From the NCBI RefSeq assembly GCF_900185615.1, contig NZ_FYAK01000011.1, forward strand, positions 1 through 64,000: a DNA stretch of 64,000 nt, in the 5' to 3' direction. Positions 27,682-36,076 of the stretch are shown piece after piece (position 1 is the stretch's first letter; each line of letters begins with the position of its first letter). This stretch comes from Photobacterium malacitanum (GTDB taxonomy: Bacteria; Pseudomonadota; Gammaproteobacteria; Enterobacterales; Vibrionaceae). Below the pieces are notes generated by a model, which saw nothing but the letters and a program-made list of their open reading frames with translations, made no database searches and was not told the origin of the DNA. A program made the position numbers and the translations under genes.

Positions 27682-27756
27682 CAGAATAGTCAGCTAATAA
27701 CAGCATACTAAAGCACATTGTTCAGGAATGGAATGAATGATTATGTTTCTATCCTA

Positions 27757-27783
27757 CAAAAAACCCAATCCTAAGATTGGGCT
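27757..27783 (-). terminator. Terminator of the DUF805 gene
   Basis: CCCAATC at 27764-27770 pairs with GATTGGG at 27775-27781 around CTAA; six A residues on the left give the U-tract on the minus strand. Confidence 0.85.
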
Positions 27784-27813
27784 ATCTTTATATGGTCGAT
27801 AAGACAACAAAAA

Positions 27814-28200
27814 TCAGACACTGAGTGTTGTATTATCATTCTCTTTAGGGCTATTACCAAAGCGGTTATTTCCTTCTGTGCTATTTTGCAACATGAAGTA
27901 AAGCAACACCAAAATACCTACAATAGGAATTAGCATAATCAAAGCCCACCATCCGGTACGATCTTGATCATGCAAACGTCGAACAATTACAGCAACTGTC
28001 GGTAAAAATGCAAAAACCGCATATATGGCAGCTAGCACACCATAGCCTTCAACCACAGTTGGTAGGTGCAATGTTGTATCAACTAAGCCACATACCATAC
28101 TAAGGAATGCGTTAATTAATGTAAAAAACCAAAACTCTTTTCTGCGTGAACGCCCTTGAAATTGAGCATATTTACGAAGAACAGCAAAATACCAATTCAT
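27814..28200 (-). CDS. DUF805 family inner-membrane protein
   Basis: This 128-residue protein is a typical DUF805 member (E. coli YhaH, YiiR-like). FQGRSRRKEFWFF at the first helix and VRRLHDQDRTGWW before the last helices are the family's conserved segments, and four hydrophobic helices are predicted. It is encoded 18 bases after the 91-aa gene, so the two are probably one transcript. The family's function is not known. Confidence 0.88.
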   Translation of the reverse strand: MNWYFAVLRKYAQFQGRSRRKEFWFFTLINAFLSMVCGLVDTTLHLPTVVEGYGVLAAIYAVFAFLPTVAVIVRRLHDQDRTGWWALIMLIPIVGILVLLYFMLQNSTEGNNRFGNSPKENDNTTLSV

Positions 28201-28218
28201 TATATTTCCTTATAAATA

Positions 28219-28494
28219 TTAATAACGCTTAATGCGGACAACTTTCATTATTTCAAATTCTAAGCCTGCCACTGTAATTGAATCAGCATAATAGGTCATA
28301 TTTACTTTTGCGCCAACAAGGGTTCGATACCTTGATTTACGCTTAAACTTAAAAGGCACGTTATAACCATCAACCATCAATGAATGCTGTATCCACTCAC
28401 CATCATCTCGTTGCGTATGAGAATTCACTGTTAGCCCTTCACTGTGAATTAATTGCGCGTGTTTTGCGATGAGTTTGTCACTATCAGACTTCAT
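28219..28494 (-). CDS. Hypothetical protein, 91 aa, cotranscribed with DUF805
   Basis: This is an unrecognised soluble protein of 91 residues, basic in the middle (VPFKFKRKSRYRTLVG), with a predicted beta-rich second half. It has no signal peptide or cysteine. Length and composition suggest a small beta-barrel or nucleic-acid-binding fold, which is only a guess. It is the first gene of a two-gene unit with the DUF805 protein, with its own upstream terminator from nupC. Confidence 0.65.
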   Translation of the reverse strand: MKSDSDKLIAKHAQLIHSEGLTVNSHTQRDDGEWIQHSLMVDGYNVPFKFKRKSRYRTLVGAKVNMTYYADSITVAGLEFEIMKVVRIKRY

Positions 28495-28532
28495 TGATCA
28501 TCTTCCTACTGTTGATGCTTTATTTCGAATAC

Positions 28533-28560
28533 AAAAACAGAGAGCTAAGCCCTCTGTTTA
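28533..28560 (-). terminator. Terminator of nupC
   Basis: AAACAGAG at 28535-28542 pairs with CTCTGTTT at 28551-28558, with an inner GC/GC pair; an A-run on the left gives the minus-strand U-tract. Confidence 0.8.
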
Positions 28561-28590
28561 TTCTAATCTTTCAGCATCAATATAGCATTA

Positions 28591-29820
28591 TTAAACCGGA
28601 AGAAATAAACCCGCTAAAGTCGCACTCATTAAATTAGCTAACGTTGCCGCAAAAATAGCTTTCATTCCTAAACGAGCAATCTCAGGACGACGTTGAGGCA
28701 CAATACCACCTAACCCCCCCATTAACATTGCGATCGATGTTAAGTTAGCAAAACCACATAGTGCAAATGTTACGATTGCCTGCGAATGTTCACTCAATTT
28801 AGCAATCGTTTCTGGTTTCATTAACTCTGCAAATGCAATAAATTCATTTACCGCTATTTTAGTGCCAATTAAGCTAGCTGCAGTGGTTGCTTCTGACCAA
28901 GGTACACCAATTAACCATGCCACTGGCGCAAATATATAACCAAAAATCATATTAAGACTCAGGCCATTAATTCCCACCCAATGGCCAATATGCCCTAGCC
29001 CACCATTTACCATTGCAATTAAACTGATCACGGCTAACAAACTTGCGCCTACAGCCATAGCAATTTGTAGGCCACTTAACGCACCACGAGATGCCGCATC
29101 GACTAAGTTAACAGGTTCATCTTCTTCGCCGTCATCTTCTTCTTCCATGCTATGTACACCTTCAGTTTGTGGCACGATCAATTTTGCCATCATCAATCCT
29201 GCAGGTGCAGACATAAAGCTAGCGGCAATAAGATATTTTAACTGCACCCCAAGACCGGCATACCCCACCATAGTGCCACCAGCAACAGAGGCTAATCCAC
29301 CAACCATTACTGCAAATAATTCTGAACGAGTCATACGGGCTAAAAATGGACGAACAACCAATGGAGCTTCCACGGATCCAACAAAAATATTTGCCGTAGC
29401 TGACATAGATTCAGTGCGTGTAGTGCCTAATAGACGTTGTAATAAGCCACCGATACCACGGATAACCCATTTCATAATACCTACATAATATAATACGGAA
29501 ATTAATGCCGAAAAGAAGACAATAGAAGGTAAGACATTAACCGCAAAAATAAAGCCCAATTTAAATTGTGCTAATTGACCAAACAAAAATGATGTACCTT
29601 CGCGACCATAATCAATCACGCCAGATACTGCACCAGAAACACTATTTAATACCACTCGGCCAACGGGCACATAAAGAATAAAAGCGGCAAACACAACTTG
29701 AATGCAAAAAGCTCCTAAAACACTGCGCCAATTAACTGCTGAGCGGTTTTCTGAAAATAAAAAACCGACTGCAAAAATAGTAATAATACCGAGCATGCCA
29801 ACAAGATAATGCAAAGTCAT
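28591..29820 (-). CDS. nupC: Concentrative nucleoside transporter (NupC/CNT family)
   Basis: This 409-residue inner-membrane symporter imports nucleosides with H+ or Na+. CNT signatures are present: TANIFVGSVEAPLVVRPFL, the Asn/Ser-rich and gate segments TMVGYAGLGVQ and NEFIAFAEL, and the C-terminal GFANLTSIAMLMGGLGGIVP. Length fits bacterial members. A good CRP-like site lies 57 bases upstream of the start (29877-29892), consistent with the CRP/CytR control known for E. coli nucleoside transport genes. Confidence 0.92.
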   Translation of the reverse strand: MTLHYLVGMLGIITIFAVGFLFSENRSAVNWRSVLGAFCIQVVFAAFILYVPVGRVVLNSVSGAVSGVIDYGREGTSFLFGQLAQFKLGFIFAVNVLPSIVFFSALISVLYYVGIMKWVIRGIGGLLQRLLGTTRTESMSATANIFVGSVEAPLVVRPFLARMTRSELFAVMVGGLASVAGGTMVGYAGLGVQLKYLIAASFMSAPAGLMMAKLIVPQTEGVHSMEEEDDGEEDEPVNLVDAASRGALSGLQIAMAVGASLLAVISLIAMVNGGLGHIGHWVGINGLSLNMIFGYIFAPVAWLIGVPWSEATTAASLIGTKIAVNEFIAFAELMKPETIAKLSEHSQAIVTFALCGFANLTSIAMLMGGLGGIVPQRRPEIARLGMKAIFAATLANLMSATLAGLFLPV

Positions 29821-29876
29821 TCCCCAATGTTTGGTGTAGTAAACGATTGCGGAAAGAGTGTATTCATAAAAAAAAG

Positions 29877-29892
29877 TGTGACAAGGATCAAA
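29877..29892 (-). promoter_or_regulatory. CRP-like site upstream of nupC
   Basis: TGTGACAAGGATCAAA matches the CRP palindrome TGTGA-N6-TCACA at 9 of 10 core positions. It lies in the nupC upstream region. Confidence 0.6.
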
Positions 29893-30077
29893 TTGTTATT
29901 GCAAGCAACAGTAACTTAACAAATTAAGCTTAAATTGCATTATTTTTAGGCTAAGCAAACGAAAATCATCAGATTAGTTCCTATAGGGGATACTATTACC
30001 TCTAATAATTACAATTTGAAACATTAACGCCCCTGTTTTAGCCAACCGTTTGCGTGAAGTTGCTGTTTTTTGCATCA

Positions 30078-30992
30078 TCACCATTTACACAAAATATTGC
30101 CCGCATCTATATGCCTACGAATAAATTCTATAAATAGATTCACTTTATTAGGCAAAAATTTATGTCTTGGATATACAGCATATAACGGCATATGCTGGGT
30201 CAATTGCCAATCCGGCATTAATCGAATCAACTTTCCTTGACGGATCTCATCCGTTAATAAATATGTTGCCAAATAACCAATACCATTACCTGAAATTGTT
30301 GCGTCTCGAATAGCATCAGCAGAATCGACACGGTAATTCCCTGTCACTTTAATGCTCTGATTATTATTTTGCTGACTAAAACTCCAAACATTATCTTTGC
30401 GTTCACGGCTAAAATAAATAATACAATTATGGTCAACTAAATCACTCGGCTGATAAGGTACACCATGTACGGCTAAATATTCTGGACTGGCCACTAAAAC
30501 AAAATCACAATTACTCAAATGACGAGCCACAAAACCTTCCGGTGGTGAATCCATAAAGCCAATCCAAAGATCAAGTTGTTCTGCAATCAAATCAACACGG
30601 TGATCAAACAAACTTAACTCTAAATCTAATAGTGGATGTTGTTCATGAAACTCATTGATATACGGTGCCACATGATGAGAAGCAAAAGATTGTGCTATAC
30701 CCACTCGCAATAAACCCTGTGAGTTATCTTCATTTCCTAATAATTCACTTTCAGCTTCATTGATTTCTTGCACTACTTTTTCACAGTGCTTAGCAAACAG
30801 ACGTCCGGCCTCTGTTAATGCAAATGATCGGGTTGTCCGTTGTACTAATTGCACACCAAGTCGCTGTTCTAACTGTTGTGTGAGTTTACTTACTTGAGTA
30901 CGTGATATATCAAGTAATTGTGCGGCTTTAGTAAAGCTTTGTTGTTTAGTTAGTGCATTAAAAACAATCATTTGTTGTGCTTTTTTTAACAT
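30078..30992 (-). CDS. LysR-type transcriptional regulator
   Basis: This regulator of about 304 residues has an N-terminal winged helix-turn-helix (FTKAAQLLDISRTQVSKLTQQLEQRLGVQLVQRTTR) and a C-terminal effector-binding domain. It groups by eye with the CrgA/AaeR-like LysR subset. The ATG at 30992 has AGG 6 bases upstream; an in-frame TTG at 31028 is less likely. It is divergent from pstS, and the shared gap could carry its operator, but Pst is usually PhoB-controlled, so a link is not assumed. Target and ligand are unknown. Confidence 0.85.
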   Translation of the reverse strand: MLKKAQQMIVFNALTKQQSFTKAAQLLDISRTQVSKLTQQLEQRLGVQLVQRTTRSFALTEAGRLFAKHCEKVVQEINEAESELLGNEDNSQGLLRVGIAQSFASHHVAPYINEFHEQHPLLDLELSLFDHRVDLIAEQLDLWIGFMDSPPEGFVARHLSNCDFVLVASPEYLAVHGVPYQPSDLVDHNCIIYFSRERKDNVWSFSQQNNNQSIKVTGNYRVDSADAIRDATISGNGIGYLATYLLTDEIRQGKLIRLMPDWQLTQHMPLYAVYPRHKFLPNKVNLFIEFIRRHIDAGNILCKW

Positions 30993-31216
30993 CGACAACC
31001 TATTTATTTTAAGAAAAAGCCATGACAATCCAAACCGCTCAATTCGGTGTCATCGTAATATGGTTTATTGTTGACAGTATATGACATCCAATTATGTGAT
31101 TGAATATTGATTGTGTTAACGATGCTTAATCCCCTGCAAATAAAAGAATCTTTCAATACATACTCATTAAGCATTTATTACAGCATTCATAGAGTGTTCA
31201 AACTTCTGAAACATTA

Positions 31217-31234
31217 CTGTCACATAACTTTTTT
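31217..31234 (+). promoter_or_regulatory. Possible Pho box upstream of pstS
   Basis: CTGTCACATAACTTTTTT has one good 7-bp PhoB half (CTGTCAC) and a degenerate second half, about 62 bases before the pstS ATG. A second element, TTGACAGTATATGACATCC at 31070-31088, reads on the minus strand as two TGTCA repeats with 10-base rather than 11-base spacing. Both are tentative. Confidence 0.4.
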
Positions 31235-31295
31235 AATCTTTGTCGTGTTCATTCAAACCTATTGGCATTTTGCCCAACAAGAAAGGATTAGGAAA

Positions 31296-32117
31296 ATGAA
31301 AACAAAGATTATCGGCGCAGTTGTTGTTGCAAGTTCACTTGTTGCTAGTTCTGCAGCATTCGCTGGCGAGACTATCTCTGTTGTAGGTTCTAGCTCTGTT
31401 TCTCCGCTCATGGAAGTATTGGGTGAAACTTATGCAAAATCTAACGATGTAAAGGTAGAAGTTCAAGGACCAGGATCATCAGCAGGTATTCGTGTTGCTC
31501 ACGATGGTTCTGCAGACCTTGGAATGTCATCTCGTAACTTAAAAACATCAGAAGAATCACCTCAAATAAAAGAAATCGTTATTGCACGTGATGGTATTGC
31601 CGTTGTTGTGAATAACAATAACCCTGTCACTGATTTAACCAAAGAACAAATCACTGAAATCTATAAAGGTAATGTAACTAACTGGAAACAAGTCGGTGGT
31701 GAAGATAAACCGATTGTTGTCGCAACACGAGATACAGCGTCAGGCACGCGTGGCGCATTTGAAGACATCATGTCGTTAAAGAAAAAGATTAACGGTATCA
31801 AAGTATCAGCGATTTCCCAAAAAGCACAAGTAGCTAGTGGTAATGGGCAGTTAAAAACCACCGTCGCTAATAACCCTTTTGCTATCGGTTATATTTCACT
31901 AGGCTCGGTTGATAATACCGTTAAACCACTGACTATTGATGGACATAAACCATCTGTCGCAGCAATTAAAGCTGGTGATTATAGTGTTCAACGCCCATTT
32001 ATCGTGGTTTATAAAGAAGGTCGCCCATCAAAAGAAGCATTGGAATTCCTAACATGGATCCAATCACCAACAGCGCAAAAAATTGTTGCAGATAAAGGTT
32101 TCATCTCAGTTAACTAA
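31296..32117 (+). CDS. pstS: Phosphate ABC transporter periplasmic binding protein
   Basis: This 273-residue protein binds inorganic phosphate in the periplasm and delivers it to PstCA. A signal peptide (MKTKIIGAVVVASSLVASSAAFA) precedes the mature chain. Phosphate-contact loops are visible: GSSSVSPLME, GPGSSAGIRV and ATRDTASGTRGAFED. It is of the short PstS type common in Vibrionaceae. The frame is open from 31107, but the ATG at 31296 has AGGAA upstream and starts the signal peptide. It is followed by a hairpin and then pstC-pstA-pstB. Confidence 0.95.
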   Translation: MKTKIIGAVVVASSLVASSAAFAGETISVVGSSSVSPLMEVLGETYAKSNDVKVEVQGPGSSAGIRVAHDGSADLGMSSRNLKTSEESPQIKEIVIARDGIAVVVNNNNPVTDLTKEQITEIYKGNVTNWKQVGGEDKPIVVATRDTASGTRGAFEDIMSLKKKINGIKVSAISQKAQVASGNGQLKTTVANNPFAIGYISLGSVDNTVKPLTIDGHKPSVAAIKAGDYSVQRPFIVVYKEGRPSKEALEFLTWIQSPTAQKIVADKGFISVN

Positions 32118-32129
32118 TTTTTATTTTAG

Positions 32130-32159
32130 CGCTCAACTTAATCTGAGTTGAGCGTTTTT
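32130..32159 (+). terminator. Hairpin with T-tract between pstS and pstC
   Basis: CGCTCAACT at 32130-32138 pairs perfectly with AGTTGAGCG at 32146-32154, followed by TTTTTG. Inside an operon, this would give partial termination or stabilise the pstS message, yielding more PstS than channel. Confidence 0.8.
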
Positions 32160-32209
32160 GACTTCTCAGAAATAGGCTGCTCATTGGTAGCCTTTCTGGA
32201 GTGTAGGTT

Positions 32210-33121
32210 ATGACCATCGCGAATATTGAAAAATCAACTAAGAATATGCCATCGTTAAAGTCGAAAAAACGTATCGACTGGCGCGAAATGTTCTTTAAAT
32301 ACCTCTTTATGCTCAGTGCAGCTATCGGTATCTTGTCACTTATTACTATTGGCTACTTTATTTTCCGTGAAGGCTATGCAGCTTTTGCTTACTCAGGTGT
32401 TGCAGGTATTGTCCTTGGCACCGATTGGTTACCACCAGCGCTCTATGGTATTGCACCTATGATTGTCGCTTCACTTGTTTCAACAGCAGGTGCAGTAATG
32501 ATTGGAGTACCTATTGGCGTATTGACCGCCATTTTTATTGCAGAAGTTGCACCAAGACCACTGGCCAGCTTTATTCGCCCAATGATTGAGCTATTAGCAG
32601 GTATTCCATCTGTTGTTTATGGCTTTTTTGGGCTGGTTATTATTGTACCGCTGATTCAAGAAATCTTTAACGTACCAGCAGGCAATACAATCTTAGCGGG
32701 AATCATCGTACTTGCGGTGATGATTCTACCAACCGTTATTACCATTTCTGAAACATCAATTCGTGCGGTACCTCGAGCTTATAAAGAAGGTTCGTTAGCG
32801 CTTGGCGCATCACCGATGTTTACTATTTTTAAACTTATCGTTCCCGCAGCGCGATCTGGCATTATGACAGGCGTGATTTTAGGCGTAGCACGCGCACTTG
32901 GCGAAACAATGGCAATCATTATGGTTATGGGTAACTCTCCTGCAATGCCTGAAGGATTACTTGAATCAGCACGAACGCTAACAGCAAATATTGCGATTGA
33001 AATGTCTTACGCCACCGGTATTCATGCTAGCGCACTGTATGCTACAGGTATTGTGCTATTAGTGTTTATCATGACACTCAACGGCATCCTTCTTTATCTA
33101 AATCGTGAGCGAGCGAGGTAA
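32210..33121 (+). CDS. pstC: Phosphate ABC transporter permease PstC
   Basis: This 303-residue inner-membrane permease has six hydrophobic helices and the ABC-permease EAA loop (PRAYKEGSLALGASPMFTIFK). The IAEVAPRPLASFIRPMIELLAGIPSVVYG segment is the PstC/PstA hallmark. It forms the phosphate channel with PstA. It ends 6 bases before pstA, and GGAGTG lies before its ATG. Confidence 0.94.
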   Translation: MTIANIEKSTKNMPSLKSKKRIDWREMFFKYLFMLSAAIGILSLITIGYFIFREGYAAFAYSGVAGIVLGTDWLPPALYGIAPMIVASLVSTAGAVMIGVPIGVLTAIFIAEVAPRPLASFIRPMIELLAGIPSVVYGFFGLVIIVPLIQEIFNVPAGNTILAGIIVLAVMILPTVITISETSIRAVPRAYKEGSLALGASPMFTIFKLIVPAARSGIMTGVILGVARALGETMAIIMVMGNSPAMPEGLLESARTLTANIAIEMSYATGIHASALYATGIVLLVFIMTLNGILLYLNRERAR

Positions 33122-33127
33122 TTTACA

Positions 33128-34027
33128 ATGCTTAATCATCACTCTTTATCTGCTCAAACCAATCGACTAGAAAATGCCAATCCTGCGGCACAAAAACGAA
33201 AAGACCGCTTAGCTGTTGCCATTATCTGGCTAGCTGCTGGCATTACGGTTGGCTTTTTATTATGGGTTATGTGGTACATTCTCAGCAATGGCCTTGCTCA
33301 TGTGGATTGGTCGTTTATTAGCTCAAATTACACCACTATTGGTAAAGAATCAGGCATTTGGCCAATGATTGTATCGACTCTTTATATGGTCGCGGCTTCA
33401 ATTGCTGTTGCAGCACCATTAGGGATCATGACTGCAATTTACCTTACAGAATATGCCAAAGTTGGCAGTCGATTAGTTAAAGTTATTCGTTTTTGTACTG
33501 AATCTTTAGCTGGTATTCCTTCGATTATCTATGGCCTTTTCGGTATGACCTTTTTTGTGGTTATTCTTGGCTTTGGTTATTCGATCCTATCAGGTGCATT
33601 AACTTTAAGTATTTTAATTCTTCCGGTGATTATTCGTACCACTGAAGAAGCATTAATGGCTGTACCACAAACCTACCGTGAAGGTTCATACGGTTTGGGC
33701 GCATCTAAGATTTATACTATTTGGCGACTCATTCTTCCTAGCGCAATGCCAGGAATTGTGACCGCAATAATCCTCAGCGTTGGTCGTGTTATTGGTGAAT
33801 CAGCACCAGTATTTATGACAGCAGGTATGGTAGCGCGTATACCTGACAGTGTGTTTGACTCAGGACGTACACTGACTGTTCATTTATACAAACTTACTCA
33901 AGAACTTTATACCGTACATGAATGGAACCAAGCTTATGGCACAGCGACAGTACTCATTATTGTTGTTCTTGTAATTAACCTAATTACCAAGCTTATCGCT
34001 AGCCGTTTTAATACTGCGACTTACTAA
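33128..34027 (+). CDS. pstA: Phosphate ABC transporter permease PstA
   Basis: This 299-residue partner of PstC has an N-terminal soluble stretch (about 30 residues) and then six helices. LTEYAKVGSRLVKVIRF, ESLAGIPSIIYGLFG and the EAA loop VPQTYREGSYGLGASKIYTIW identify it. It is encoded between pstC and pstB with short gaps, as one operon. Confidence 0.94.
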   Translation: MLNHHSLSAQTNRLENANPAAQKRKDRLAVAIIWLAAGITVGFLLWVMWYILSNGLAHVDWSFISSNYTTIGKESGIWPMIVSTLYMVAASIAVAAPLGIMTAIYLTEYAKVGSRLVKVIRFCTESLAGIPSIIYGLFGMTFFVVILGFGYSILSGALTLSILILPVIIRTTEEALMAVPQTYREGSYGLGASKIYTIWRLILPSAMPGIVTAIILSVGRVIGESAPVFMTAGMVARIPDSVFDSGRTLTVHLYKLTQELYTVHEWNQAYGTATVLIIVVLVINLITKLIASRFNTATY

Positions 34028-34045
34028 ATTTTGAGGAACCATTAC

Positions 34046-34795
34046 ATGAACAAATTTAACATTGAAAATCTTGATCTTTTTTACGGTCAAAACCAAGCAT
34101 TAAAGCAAATTAACTTACCGATCCCTAACCGCCAAGTAACAGCACTTATTGGCCCTTCTGGTTGTGGTAAATCAACTTTATTACGTTGTTTAAATCGTAT
34201 GAATGACTTAATCGAAGGCGTTACTATTAAGGGCTTACTGACCATCGATAATGAAAATGTTTATGGCAATATAGACGTTGCTCAATTACGCATCAAAGTT
34301 GGAATGGTATTTCAAAAGCCAAATCCATTTCCAATGAGCATCTACGAAAATGTCGCTTATGGTTTACGTGCTCAAGGCGTAAAAGATAAAAAAACTTTAG
34401 ACGCCATAGTTGAACAATCACTGCGCGGTGCCGCATTATGGGATGAAGTCAAAGATCGGTTGAAATCTCATGCATTTGGCCTTTCTGGTGGTCAACAGCA
34501 ACGTCTATGCATTGCTCGCACCATTGCAATGAAACCTGAAGTGATCTTAATGGATGAACCAACATCAGCCCTTGATCCTATAGCAACCAAAAAGATTGAA
34601 GACTTGATGGAAACACTAAAAAAAGAATTCACCATTGTTATTGTGACTCACTCGATGCAACAAGCTCGCCGTATATCAGATCGAACAGCATTCTTCTTAA
34701 TGGGAGAATTAGTTGAACATGATGAAACTCAAAATCTATTTAATAACCCAGCAGACGATCGCACTCGAGGTTATGTTAATGGCGATTTTGGTTAG
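34046..34795 (+). CDS. pstB: Phosphate ABC transporter ATP-binding protein
   Basis: This 249-residue ATPase energises phosphate uptake. Walker A (GPSGCGKST), the Q-loop ([18 protein letters not shown], the PstB-specific form), the signature [13 protein letters not shown] and Walker B ([12 protein letters not shown]) are complete. The ATG at 34046 follows TTTTGAGG; an in-frame TTG at 34031 lies within the ribosome site and is rejected. No phoU follows, unlike the E. coli operon; a strong terminator ends the unit. Confidence 0.95.
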   Translation: MNKFNIENLDLFYGQNQALKQINLPIPNRQVTALIGPSGCGKSTLLRCLNRMNDLIEGVTIKGLLTIDNENVYGNIDVAQLRIKVGMVFQKPNPFPMSIYENVAYGLRAQGVKDKKTLDAIVEQSLRGAALWDEVKDRLKSHAFGLSGGQQQRLCIARTIAMKPEVILMDEPTSALDPIATKKIEDLMETLKKEFTIVIVTHSMQQARRISDRTAFFLMGELVEHDETQNLFNNPADDRTRGYVNGDFG

Positions 34796-34834
34796 GTCTA
34801 TTTTTAACGAATAATAATAGCGATGGTACTTCTT

Positions 34835-34862
34835 GCCTCTTCTTTATGAAGGGGCTTTTTTA
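34835..34862 (+). terminator. Intrinsic terminator of the pst operon
   Basis: GCCTCTTC at 34835-34842 pairs with GAAGGGGC at 34848-34855 (one G-U pair) and runs into TTTTTTATT. Confidence 0.85.
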
Positions 34863-34991
34863 TTGAGACCTCATGAAATCTGTAACTAAAATACAATCAC
34901 ACCGCAATATTGACAGAAATGATTGCAGCATTATCATTAAACATGTATTTTATAGTCATGTTTTTAATTCTACTAAGTAGAGGTGTACATC

Positions 34992-35333
34992 ATGGCAACG
35001 ATTCCAAAAGATTATGTAAACAACAAATCCACTCCAATATTTACAGCTGAAAATATTCCGAAGATGTTTTTACATCGTCACAATACTCGTACTGGTGTTT
35101 ATGGAAAAATATGCGTATCACAAGGGCAACTTAAATTTTATGGCTTTAGTGACCGACGTGGCGATATTGAACAACAATTTATCATTCATGCAGGTGAGGT
35201 TGCTATTAGTCCACCGCAATACTGGCACAACGTCGAATTTTTAACTGCTGACACACAATTTAACGTCTGTTTTTACGCTCAAAAAGACAGTCAAATTGTG
35301 CATAATAATTTAAATGAACGAGATCCAGAGTGA
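34992..35333 (+). CDS. DUF1971 (TehB/YeaR-like) cupin-fold protein
   Basis: This 113-residue protein matches DUF1971, the YeaR/TehB-N-type beta-barrel family. Visible marks are LHRHNTRTGVYGKICV, GQLKFYGF and the histidine-containing AISPPQYWHNVEF near the C-terminus; the histidines could bind a metal. E. coli YeaR is nitrate/nitrite responsive and TehB relates to tellurite tolerance, but no function is proved for this form. AGAGG precedes the ATG at 34992; the GTG at 34983 is rejected. It is a single-gene unit. Confidence 0.8.
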   Translation: MATIPKDYVNNKSTPIFTAENIPKMFLHRHNTRTGVYGKICVSQGQLKFYGFSDRRGDIEQQFIIHAGEVAISPPQYWHNVEFLTADTQFNVCFYAQKDSQIVHNNLNERDPE

Positions 35334-35474
35334 TAACAGCACCATAGTGCATTCACACAATCATTACTCCATTAGTTCGAAATTAACTCTATAATGACAG
35401 TACATAAATAAGGATTAGATAGTCTTACCCACCTTGATAACTAACTCTTGATAATTCCAATTATGGAGGGTGTG

Positions 35475-35855
35475 ATGATGCGCTATAAACAACAAATAAG
35501 ACAAGTTACGGCTTGGATTGATGTACTTACATCAACGAATATTCCAATAAGATCAGTGGCTATATTAATTAATAACTCCCCTGTTAATAAATTATTTGCC
35601 TACAAATTTAATCATCAAAATATAAAAACCCATACATTAATCAAACAATTAAATCCCCAAATATTAATCGATACAATTATCAGTAGTGGCTGCAATATTA
35701 TTATTGTTGATAAGCCAAGTTACTTATTATTACAGCAAATATTGCCCTCTTTACAACACAATATCGTTATTGTGCTTACACAAGAATATTGGCAACCAGA
35801 TTGGACATGGGCGTTTAATCATTTTACTTTTTTATGCCAGCAAGATTTACCCTAG
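35475..35855 (+). CDS. Hypothetical protein, 126 aa
   Basis: I do not recognise this protein. It is predicted soluble with alternating beta strands and helices (IPIRSVAILIN, CNIIIVDKP, HNIVIVLTQEY), which resembles a small Rossmann-like or receiver-like alpha/beta fold. A tryptophan cluster (YWQPDWTWAFNHF) lies near the C-terminus. Two adjacent ATGs (35475 and 35478) follow GGAGG at good spacing, strong support for translation. It precedes the mechanosensitive channel gene by 220 bases and is probably separate. Confidence 0.6.
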   Translation: MMRYKQQIRQVTAWIDVLTSTNIPIRSVAILINNSPVNKLFAYKFNHQNIKTHTLIKQLNPQILIDTIISSGCNIIIVDKPSYLLLQQILPSLQHNIVIVLTQEYWQPDWTWAFNHFTFLCQQDLP

Positions 35856-36076
35856 TCGTTATTGTCATTCACAAAGACAGCAACTAAATAATATTTATCA
35901 ACACATTTGCTACATCAATTTGTCAATTTTGAATGAATATTTATAGCAGCGAGCGTCGATTTAGTTATAATCTGCGCACATTTGTCTAATGACAATAAAT
36001 AGCTTGTTATCATTAGTCATTATACTGACTGATAACTTCATATTATTTCGTATCACCAGCAGGAGTTTATCGCAAC

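Noticed and set aside
27738-27805. Short plus-strand frame over the DUF805 terminator
   Set aside because: It covers the terminator stem, has no ribosome site and no conserved feature.
35686-35946. Overlapping 86-codon frame beside the 126-aa gene
   Set aside because: No ribosome site, and it overlaps a frame with a near-perfect GGAGG start.
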